Shown piece after piece: positions 34,835 to 41,598 of a stretch of 64,000 nt of DNA. The notes under the pieces were generated by a model. It saw only the letters and a list, made by a program, of their open reading frames with translations. It did not search any database and was not told the DNA's origin. This DNA is from Leptolyngbyaceae cyanobacterium C42_A2020_001 (GTDB lineage Bacteria > Cyanobacteriota > Cyanobacteriia > Leptolyngbyales > Leptolyngbyaceae), in assembly GCA_015272515.1 (NCBI GenBank), contig JACYLN010000141.1, forward strand, positions 28,338-92,337. The letters run 5' to 3'. The stretch's first letter is position 1, and each line of letters opens with the position of its first letter. The position numbers and the translations under genes are program-made.

Positions 34835-35302
34835 ATGGACGACCGGCTCATTAATATTCTTTTGGTAGAAGATGACGAAGTCGATATTATGAATGTCCGT
34901 CGGGCATTCAAAAAAAGCAATATTTCCAATCCACTCTATGTAGCCAACAACGGCTTAGATGCTTTGCAAATGTTGCGTGGGCAGAGTAACAACCCATCGT
35001 CGATCCCTTCCAGCCGCCGCATTATTTTGCTGGATCTAAATATGCCGCGCATGGGTGGGCTGGAGTTTTTGCAAGAGTTGCGCGCCGATCCGGAGCTAAG
35101 AGCCACACCGGTGATTGTGTTAACCACCTCAAATCAAGATCGCGATCGCGTCGAAGCTTATAACTTAAACGTAGCAGGGTATATTTTGAAACCTGTTACA
35201 TTCATTAACTTTGCCGAAGTGATGGCGACTCTCAATAAATATTGGGCGTTGTGTGAATTGCCAACCCAACTCAATGGAACGACCCGGTCTTACGCTGAAT
35301 GA
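34835..35302 (+). CDS. Stand-alone response regulator (Rcp1-like)
   Basis: 155 residues from ATG 34835; the upstream open frame to 34754 is AT-rich and has no ribosome-binding site. The receiver has VEDDEVD, the phospho-acceptor in ILLDLNMPRMGGLEFLQE, TTSNQDRDR and the Lys in YILKPVTF. No output domain is present. Single-domain receivers of this type pair with phytochrome-like or other kinases. It lies 98 bp before the receiver-first kinase at 35401 on the same strand, and the two may exchange phosphate. Confidence 0.9.
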   Translation: MDDRLINILLVEDDEVDIMNVRRAFKKSNISNPLYVANNGLDALQMLRGQSNNPSSIPSSRRIILLDLNMPRMGGLEFLQELRADPELRATPVIVLTTSNQDRDRVEAYNLNVAGYILKPVTFINFAEVMATLNKYWALCELPTQLNGTTRSYAE

Positions 35303-35400
35303 TGTTATGGAGCTTGGACAACTTTTTATCAGGAATCTAGAAAATCAAGGCTCTGCTCCTGGATTTAGGCGAATTGTGATGCACCAAGAGCATAGCTTTT

Positions 35401-36564
35401 ATGGAAGAACCAATTAATATTCTGATTGTAGATGATGATGCGGTTGATCGAATGGCAGTGCAACGGGCGTTGCGCTCAGCCAGCGTAGATGTAGTGGTGT
35501 CTGAAGCGCAGGATTATGACTCCGCGATCGCGGCATTGAAGGCAGCATCCTTTGATTGTGTCTTTGCAGACTACCGCCTACCCGACAAAGACGGACTCAT
35601 CTTAGTACAAGATTTGCGACAGCAAGAAGTTAAAACTCCAATTGTCATGTTAACCGGGCAAGGCGATGAACAACTTGCCGTTGAACTCATGAAAGCGGGA
35701 GCTACCGATTATCTTGCCAAATCGAAAATATCACCCGACATTTTGGCACGCACTTTGCGAAACGCGATTCGCCTTCATCAAGCAGAAATGGAAGCAAATC
35801 GCGCTAAACAGCAGCAAGAACAATTAGCCCGTCAACGCGAAGATTTTGTCTATCGCCTGACTCACGACCTCCGCACGCCTTTGGTGGCGGCTGATCGAAT
35901 GCTGCACTTGCTCCAACAGGAAGCGTTTGGTCCGGTGACGGCGGAAATGGTAGAAGCGCTTTCAACCATGATGGAGAGCAATCGCAACCTGCTACAAATG
36001 GTCAACACAATTCTCGAAGTGTATCGCCATGATGCGGGGTATAAAACACTGACCTTTGCCTCCTGCAATCTTCAACAGTTAGTTCAAGATGTGGCACAAG
36101 ATTTCATACCCGTTGCTGAAGAAAAGGGGTTATCGCTTCATCTCGATTTTAGCGAAGGCACTGTAGATGGACGAGTAGTCACAATTCAAGGAGATTGTAT
36201 AGAACTACAGCGGGTCTTAAGCCATATTGTGGGGAATGCTATTAAGTTCACTCAATCAGGCTCAATTACACTGCGCCTGATTGGTGCCTCCATAGTTGCA
36301 GCATCCAATCCAGATACTTTCAATGCTGAGTCGTTTGTTTGTATTGAAGTCGAAGACACTGGCGTAGGGATTGCGCCAGCAGATCAGGAAACGCTATTTG
36401 AGCGCTATCGCCAGGGAGACACAAAACGAGCCGTTAGTGGGCTGGGGCTGTATTTGTCTCGTCGAATTATTGAGGGTCACAATGGCACGATCGCAGTGCA
36501 GTCTGAGTTGGGCAGAGGCACTCTGTTCACCATTCGGTTGCCTATTCAACGGGAGTTACGATAA
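35401..36564 (+). CDS. Receiver-first sensor kinase, third copy
   Basis: 387 residues. The receiver holds VDDDAVDRMAVQRAL, FADYRLPDKDGLILV and LAKSKISPD; it is closest to the 27397 receiver. The kinase half, from FVYRLTHDLRTPLVAADRML to VEDTGVGIAPADQ and SGLGLYLSRRII, is closest to the 28731 kinase. The protein therefore looks like a chimaera of the two neighbouring types, or their common arrangement. It sits 98 bp after a stand-alone receiver. Domain content indicates phosphorelay signalling in the cytoplasm; the input signal is unknown. Confidence 0.9.
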   Translation: MEEPINILIVDDDAVDRMAVQRALRSASVDVVVSEAQDYDSAIAALKAASFDCVFADYRLPDKDGLILVQDLRQQEVKTPIVMLTGQGDEQLAVELMKAGATDYLAKSKISPDILARTLRNAIRLHQAEMEANRAKQQQEQLARQREDFVYRLTHDLRTPLVAADRMLHLLQQEAFGPVTAEMVEALSTMMESNRNLLQMVNTILEVYRHDAGYKTLTFASCNLQQLVQDVAQDFIPVAEEKGLSLHLDFSEGTVDGRVVTIQGDCIELQRVLSHIVGNAIKFTQSGSITLRLIGASIVAASNPDTFNAESFVCIEVEDTGVGIAPADQETLFERYRQGDTKRAVSGLGLYLSRRIIEGHNGTIAVQSELGRGTLFTIRLPIQRELR

Positions 36565-36698
36565 GACTAAGTGTTGCCTTAGCAACATTTCTCTCTCTGC
36601 AATTAGTTAGAATTCAGCGATCGCCAATCCACACCCTACGATTGATGCTTAATCAAGCCAAGTTTGGTGAAGTAGTAATAGGTTGAGTTAGTTATAAA

Positions 36699-37250
36699 AT
36701 GATGCGTCAGATCAATATCGGTCTTACTGAAGAACAGCGTCAAGGTGTAGTTGAATTATTAAACCAAGACCTGTCCAATTCCTACTTATTGCAGTTGAAA
36801 ACCAAAAAGTATCACTGGGATGTGATCGGACCTCAGTTCAGAACACTCCACGAGATTTTTGAAGAGCAGTACACCGCTTTAGCTGAAACGATTGACAGTA
36901 TTGCTGAGCGAATTCGTCAGCTAGGTGCTTATCCCGCAGGAACAGCGAAAGAGTTTTTGGAATTTGCTTCCATTCAAGAGGCTCCTGGGAGAGTTCCTAG
37001 CCCCACCCAGATGGTTGCTAACTTGCTGGAAGATCACGAGCTTGTCATCCGTTCCTTGCGTCAGCATGTTGACAAGAGCAGTGAAGACTTCCATGATGAA
37101 GGAACCGCAGACTTTTTGACTGGGTTGATGGAGCAGCACGAAGAAATGGCATGGATGCTGCGCTCCTTCATTGAAGGTGAATCTTTGAATCCAGATGGTG
37201 CTCTGCCAGAAAATCAAAATCGAGTCGCTGTTGGGTCTGGTAGCCGTTAA
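36699..37250 (+). CDS. Dps-family DNA-protection/ferritin-like protein
   Basis: 183 residues; start at the first of two Met (36699 or 36702). The ferroxidase segment TKKYHWDVIGPQFRTLHEIF and FEEQYTALAETIDSIAERI carries the His, Asp and Glu ligands found at the Dps dimer interface. The remainder, LLEDHELVIRSLRQHVDK and EQHEEMAWMLRSF, follows the bundle to the end. Dps forms a 12-subunit shell that oxidises and stores iron and shields DNA during oxidative stress or starvation. It stands near the hemerythrin and SDR genes, in keeping with a stress block. Confidence 0.93.
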   Translation: MMRQINIGLTEEQRQGVVELLNQDLSNSYLLQLKTKKYHWDVIGPQFRTLHEIFEEQYTALAETIDSIAERIRQLGAYPAGTAKEFLEFASIQEAPGRVPSPTQMVANLLEDHELVIRSLRQHVDKSSEDFHDEGTADFLTGLMEQHEEMAWMLRSFIEGESLNPDGALPENQNRVAVGSGSR

Positions 37251-37287
37251 GGCACTTTATCTTGATATATCGCTTGTGCTCACGAGT

Positions 37288-37320
37288 TGAGGTTGGAGTT
37301 TACTCTAGCCTCATTTCTTG
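37288..37320 (+). terminator. Terminator of the Dps gene
   Basis: Imperfect stem TGAGGTTGGAGT / ACTCTAGCCTCA followed by TTTCTT, 37 bp after the Dps stop. Good position; the stem has one mismatch and a G-T pair. Confidence 0.6.
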
Positions 37321-37373
37321 TATGTGAATATAGAAAATTAGCTATAGTAGCGCTGTAGTTAATATCCATGTTT

Positions 37374-37859
37374 ATGGAAATTCGCTCAGCCCACCAATCT
37401 GATGTTCCACGCATCTTACCCATGATTGCCAAGATCTGTGCACTTCACCAGGCTTGGGATTCTGCTAAATACGGTTTTCTACCTCATCCAGAGCGACTTT
37501 ATGAGCATTGGCTGAGTGAATTAATCAAGAACTCACAAGATATTTGTTTGGTTGCTGAAGTGAGTGAACCGAGTGAAGCTTCTAAACTAGTTGCTTTTTT
37601 GATTGCGACTGTTGAGTCGGAGATTCCCATTTATCATTTACAAGAATTTGGTTTTATTCATGATCTCTGGGTGGAGGAAGATTACCGCCAGGAGGGAATT
37701 GCACATCAGCTTGTGCTGCGGGCGATCGCTCACTTCTCACACAGGGGAGTGCAACAAATCCGCCTGGATACGGCGATCGCGAATGAATCTGCCCGGAAGT
37801 TGTTCTCCAGTTGTGGCTTTCGTCCTAGCACCATTGAAATGTTGCTGAAGGTGCCATAA
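37374..37859 (+). CDS. GNAT acetyltransferase
   Basis: 161 residues from ATG 37374 (an ATG two codons upstream, at 37368, is equally possible). It has the GNAT pattern MEIRSAHQSDVPRILPMIAK, a central strand FGFIHDLWVEEDYRQEGIAH with the acetyl-CoA loop RQEGIAHQLV, and the end strand ARKLFSSCGFRPSTIEML. It acetylates an amine of unknown identity. It is followed by a hairpin shared with the convergent gene. Confidence 0.88.
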   Translation: MEIRSAHQSDVPRILPMIAKICALHQAWDSAKYGFLPHPERLYEHWLSELIKNSQDICLVAEVSEPSEASKLVAFLIATVESEIPIYHLQEFGFIHDLWVEEDYRQEGIAHQLVLRAIAHFSHRGVQQIRLDTAIANESARKLFSSCGFRPSTIEMLLKVP

Positions 37860-37862
37860 AAA

Positions 37863-37896
37863 AAGAGCCACAGACTGCCTAAAATCTGTAGCTCTT
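37863..37896 (-). terminator. Terminator between convergent genes
   Basis: AAGAGCCACAGA (37863-37874) pairs with TCTGTAGCTCTT (37885-37896), one mismatch. On the minus strand it is followed by a T-run, so it best serves the secreted-protein gene at 37944, 47 bp upstream. Confidence 0.75.
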
Positions 37897-37943
37897 CCGG
37901 GTACAACTTTCATTGCTTCAGGAGCGATGCTGAATCCATAGGA

Positions 37944-38294
37944 TTAGCTATTGGGGGTCACTTTGTCTAAAGCTTTTTTCACCTGATCCTTAAAGGTGGT
38001 TGCATCTTGGGAGTTTTCTGGAGTGCTCATTTTATCCAGGTCAGCATCTCCCTGAACCTCGTTTACCCCGCGCTCTGCCCGCTCAGAGACCTCTTTCATC
38101 GAATCTAGACCAGAGTTGAGGGATTTTTCTGACTCGTCGTAGATTTTCTTGAGTTGAGTTTCGCCTTCAGAGGGCTTGCTGTATGAGGTTACGCCTGCTG
38201 CCATTGCAGGAAGTGCACTAGAGATAAACAGCAATGTGCAAGTAAAAGCGATGATGAGAAACCGAACAGGACGTAACAAACGACTAATTACCAT
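37944..38294 (-). CDS. Small secreted protein, unknown
   Basis: 116 residues. A signal peptide is clear: positively charged MVISRLLRPVR, hydrophobic FLIIAFTCTLLFISSA, then cleavage after ALPAMAA. The mature part (about 83 residues) is hydrophilic and helical, rich in Glu, Ser and Lys: KKIYDESEKSLNSGLDSMKE. It recalls low-temperature- or stress-induced periplasmic proteins of cyanobacteria, but I cannot name the family. Its AGGAGG-like Shine-Dalgarno and strong terminator support a real gene. Confidence 0.78.
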   Translation of the reverse strand: MVISRLLRPVRFLIIAFTCTLLFISSALPAMAAGVTSYSKPSEGETQLKKIYDESEKSLNSGLDSMKEVSERAERGVNEVQGDADLDKMSTPENSQDATTFKDQVKKALDKVTPNS

Positions 38295-38524
38295 TTTAAT
38301 CCTCCAGTTGTGGGGTGTAATTTTGAAACAAGTTAGAGTTTAGTAATAAGACCAGCCATTGCAATTGTTGTGTAGCAAACAGTCAGTTTCGCTCCTAAAA
38401 TCTCTCTCAAGCTCATGCAACTGTTTTAGCGAAAATGATGCGATCGCTTGATCACCCCCTGGATTGATATCATCCTGTCTTAGAAAAAAACAAAACTCCT
38501 CCTTTGGGTAGAGCCTTCTGTCTC

Positions 38525-39100
38525 AGCAGCGATCTGAAGCCAGAGAAGCAGGTAGAAAAATGGGAATGAACTACCCCGCCGCAAGCGGACGGGGTATCAG
38601 AATCAAAAAAGAGCAAGCTGCTCATCTCTGTGTAACTTGAGATATTCATTACCCTGATTCTTGACGTACTTCGCAATCATGCCTTCGTCTCCGTGTTTGC
38701 CAACAGTGCTGGCAAAATAACCATCGCTCCAAAACTCTCCACCCCACAGCTTCTGTTTCACTTGAGCACAGCGCTTAAACACCTCTCTCGCCGTTAAGCT
38801 CTTGATCATCGTCACTAACTTCGTCACGCTGTAGGTGGGCACCGACTGTACTAGAAAATGCACATGGTCTTTGTCTACGCCGATTTCGACAAACTTGATC
38901 TCGTAGCGCTTCTCAATCTCCAAGCAGATTTCTCGCAAAACTTCATCGACCTGCTCATCTCACACAGCCCGTCGATACTTTGCTGGAAACACCAAGTGAT
39001 ATAACAAAACGGTAACGTTATGGCTTTTGTGGATGTACTCGCTCATCTCTGCATTTTACGCCGCAGAGCGGCGGGGAATTGACCCCCAGAGATTAAACTT
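38525..39100 (-). mobile_element. IS200/IS605-type element, copy 1
   Basis: The transposase remnant is flanked by ends typical of single-stranded elements. On the left (high-coordinate) side, CGCCGCAGAGCGGCG forms a hairpin (39059-39074). On the right a hairpin CCCCGCCGCAAGCGGACGGGG lies at 38574-38594. The outermost ends are estimates. The first 50 bp of the left end, starting near AATCTCTG, recur at 63951-64000 in the other orientation with only one or two differences, which independently confirms the left border. IS200-type elements lack inverted repeats at their tips and insert 3' of a short target; both copies are preceded by TTTAA. Confidence 0.85.
38603..39046 (-). pseudogene. tnpA: IS200-type TnpA (Y1 transposase) with an internal stop
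   Basis: The gene starts at ATG 39046 (MSEYIHKSHNVTVLLYHLVF). Codon 29 is TGA (38960-38962) where I expect Phe in AVFDEQVD. The rest continues in the same frame to 38603: the HUH motif is in VDKDHVHFLVQS, and the catalytic Tyr lies in EGMIAKYVKNQGN. A shorter frame starting at 38938 would lose the first strand. One nonsense change therefore disables an otherwise full-length enzyme of 147 codons. The single-strand transposase moves the element by a peel-and-paste reaction with its end hairpins. Confidence 0.88.
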
Positions 39101-39157
39101 TGTCAATTTAAGGGCAAAGGACGACACCACCTTGAATAGTGAGAACAAGGGAGTAAA

Positions 39158-41089
39158 TCAGCGGTTAACCGAACCCGCTTTCGGCAATTGCTTCTTCATC
39201 TCATCTGCGTATTGATCGGCGTTGAGTCCAACCAATAGATGCAGAACATTATCTGGAAGATGCATAATTCCTTCGACACCGACTTTTTGCAGAGCTTTTT
39301 TGTCAATCGCCTTCTCATCTGCTAATTGCAGTCTCAGTCGCGTGAGAGCGACTTCATCAACTTTGCGAATGTTTGATGCTCCCCCCAACGCTGCGATCAC
39401 CGCCTGCATTTTTTGAGCCGCCGCCGGATCTCGCTGAATTTTTGGCATAGCGGCGGCTTCTGCTTCCGCAGCAGCGACTTCTGCTGGGTCTGCCCGATAG
39501 GGTTCATCTGCTTCTGCATCAGCCACTTGTAAGTATTCAGTCATGTCTGTTTTCAGATTTTCTGAGCGGGGGCCAAAAATTGCCTGAACGCTATCTCCAA
39601 CCTCCAGTACCCCAGAAGCACCCAGCGCTTTGAGTCGGGCTTTACTCACCTGGCTTTTGTCGTTTACGGTAATGCGTAAGCGAGTGATGCAGGCATCCAG
39701 CACGGCAATGTTATGGCGACCCCCAAAGGCACGCACTAGTTCGCGCGCCATTTCTGTTCCCGTACCTACCGCGATCGGGGTAATCTCTTCACCTTCTTCA
39801 TCTTCTCGTCCCGGAGTTTTGAAGTTGAAGGTGTGGATTGCAAAGCGGAACACAAAATAATAGACGGCAGCAGCCACAATGCCTCCCCCCACAATCAGCT
39901 TCCATACGCCGGGTTCTCCGTTCCAGTTGCCAAGCTGATTAAACAAGATAAAGTCGATGAACCCTTGCGAAAATGTGAAACCCATTCTGCCGCCCAAGAG
40001 TACGAAGAGAAAATCACAGACTCCAGCCATGAGGGCATGAATCCCGTAGAGTAGCGGGGCGACAAACAGAAAGGAGAATTCCAGGGGTTCTGTAATACCT
40101 GTGAGGAAAGAGGTAAGAGCGGCAGACACCATTAAACTTCCAGTCACAGCCCGATTTTTAGGTTTGGCGCTGTGCCAGATTGCCATTGCCCCAGCGGGTA
40201 GCCCAAACATTTTGAACCAGTAACTTCCTCCTAAAATGCCCGCCGTCGGATCGCCTGCAAAAAATCGGTTGATATCACCGCGCACTAGTTGCCCAGTAAC
40301 GGGATCGGTGAAAGAGCCAATCTGGAAAAAGAAGGGAACGTTCCAGACGTGGTGTAACCCAAAGGGGATGAGCGATCGCTCAATTACGGCATAAATTCCC
40401 GCCGCTAGGGGAACATTGTTACCGCTGGCAGCCAGATTGGCAAATTGGTTAATTCCACCGCCAATGGGGGGCCAAATCACGCTCATTAAAATTCCCACCG
40501 CGATCGCCACAACTCCTGTGATGAGCGGTACCGACCGTTTTCCGGCAAAAAATCCGAGATATTGGGGCAATTTAATGCGGAAGAACTTGTTGAACAGATA
40601 CGCGGCAATACAACCAATGATCAAGCCACCAAATACACCCGTATCCAGCGTTAGGATACCCAACACAGGCTTCATCCAAATATTTGGCGTTTCTTTGCCC
40701 TGCTCAATTAAGGCTTTGACCTGCTCTTCGGTGACAAATCCTCGTGATAACCCCACGGCACCGAGGGAAGCAATGAATACCATAAACCCAACCGTGGCTG
40801 CCAGCGCTGATGCTCCGTCGTTTCCGGTGTAGGCAATGGCAACCGCGATCGCAAAAATCAACGGGAGCGCCCCAAAAATTGCATCTCCAGAGGCTTTCAT
40901 GATGGTAGCTAACCACTCCGGTAGCCACCAAAATGTGGCATTGGCGATCTTGCCACTGGCAAGGTTTTGCAGTTCAATCAAGCGAGCGCTACCCAACCCC
41001 AGCAGCAATCCCGCCACTGGTAAAACAGACACGGGAAGCATGAGCGCCTTCCCCATCTGCTGTAATAAGGCAAAGGCTTTTTTCCACAT
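39158..41089 (-). CDS. PTS EIICB permease of the glucose/N-acetylglucosamine family, with a second EIIB-like domain
   Basis: About 643 residues from ATG 41089; a TTG at 41107 is possible. The EIIC part (about 1-420) has ten or so helices and the signatures [33 protein letters not shown] and [12 protein letters not shown]. The linker [10 protein letters not shown] leads to an EIIB domain with the phosphocysteine in [11 protein letters not shown]. After an Ala/Glu-rich linker there is a second EIIB-like domain in which that motif reads [10 protein letters not shown], so Cys is lost. It would import and phosphorylate a hexose or GlcNAc. Its EIIA, HPr and EI lie together in the gene at 41599, separated by a small unrelated gene on the other strand. 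Confidence 0.9.
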   Translation of the reverse strand: MWKKAFALLQQMGKALMLPVSVLPVAGLLLGLGSARLIELQNLASGKIANATFWWLPEWLATIMKASGDAIFGALPLIFAIAVAIAYTGNDGASALAATVGFMVFIASLGAVGLSRGFVTEEQVKALIEQGKETPNIWMKPVLGILTLDTGVFGGLIIGCIAAYLFNKFFRIKLPQYLGFFAGKRSVPLITGVVAIAVGILMSVIWPPIGGGINQFANLAASGNNVPLAAGIYAVIERSLIPFGLHHVWNVPFFFQIGSFTDPVTGQLVRGDINRFFAGDPTAGILGGSYWFKMFGLPAGAMAIWHSAKPKNRAVTGSLMVSAALTSFLTGITEPLEFSFLFVAPLLYGIHALMAGVCDFLFVLLGGRMGFTFSQGFIDFILFNQLGNWNGEPGVWKLIVGGGIVAAAVYYFVFRFAIHTFNFKTPGREDEEGEEITPIAVGTGTEMARELVRAFGGRHNIAVLDACITRLRITVNDKSQVSKARLKALGASGVLEVGDSVQAIFGPRSENLKTDMTEYLQVADAEADEPYRADPAEVAAAEAEAAAMPKIQRDPAAAQKMQAVIAALGGASNIRKVDEVALTRLRLQLADEKAIDKKALQKVGVEGIMHLPDNVLHLLVGLNADQYADEMKKQLPKAGSVNR

Positions 41090-41164
41090 AAAGAAGATAA
41101 ACCTCAACGATAAAGGGGAGAAATAGAAGAAGAAGTCAGGAGAGAAGGACTTTGAGGGTTAGGT

Positions 41165-41482
41165 ATGGAACGGGAACCAGCTAAAAGTTGTGAGGATTTA
41201 ATCGTTTGGCAGAATGCACATCAGTTTGTCTTAGCGGTATATCCTTTCAGTAATAGTTTTCCAGCAGTGGAAACTTATAGTTTAGTGACTCAACTGAGAC
41301 GGGCGGCCGTCTCAATTTCTGCCAACATTGCTGAAGGATTTAGAAAAAAAGGAAACCAAGATGAAGCTCGGTTCTTAAACATTGCTCAAGGCTCTTTAGA
41401 GGAATGTCGCTATTACCTGATCCTGGCAAGAGATTTGCAGTATGGTGACAGCACAGGGCTGTTGTCAGCGTTAGAAGAGTGA
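41165..41482 (+). CDS. Four helix bundle protein, C-terminus frameshifted
   Basis: 105 residues: CEDLIVWQNAHQFVLAVYPF, LVTQLRRAAVSISANIAEGF and FLNIAQGSLEECRYYLILAR are the signatures of the four-helix-bundle (23S rRNA-intervening-sequence) family. It stops early at TGA in LLSALEE. In another frame the sequence continues VSKMVDSYYAALTSTR to TAA at 41529, which matches the usual last helix, so one base seems to be lost near 41477. The shortened protein may or may not work. Function unknown. It lies between the two PTS genes on the opposite strand and is probably an insertion. Confidence 0.82.
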   Translation: MEREPAKSCEDLIVWQNAHQFVLAVYPFSNSFPAVETYSLVTQLRRAAVSISANIAEGFRKKGNQDEARFLNIAQGSLEECRYYLILARDLQYGDSTGLLSALEE

Positions 41483-41529
41483 GCAAGATGGTAGACAGTT
41501 ATTATGCAGCTTTAACTTCAACTAGATAA

Positions 41530-41598
41530 AGTCTCCGCCTTCTGGCTTCTGGCTTCTGCCTCCTTCTTCTCCCTTCTGCCTCCTATTTCTTCTCACTC
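41530..41598. repeat. Low-complexity heptamer-like repeat
   Basis: CTTCTGG/CTTCTGC/CCTTCTT-type units repeated between the four-helix-bundle gene and the PTS fusion stop. The same kind of sequence occurs in frame inside three genes of this window (49777, 55147, 59601). Confidence 0.5.
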
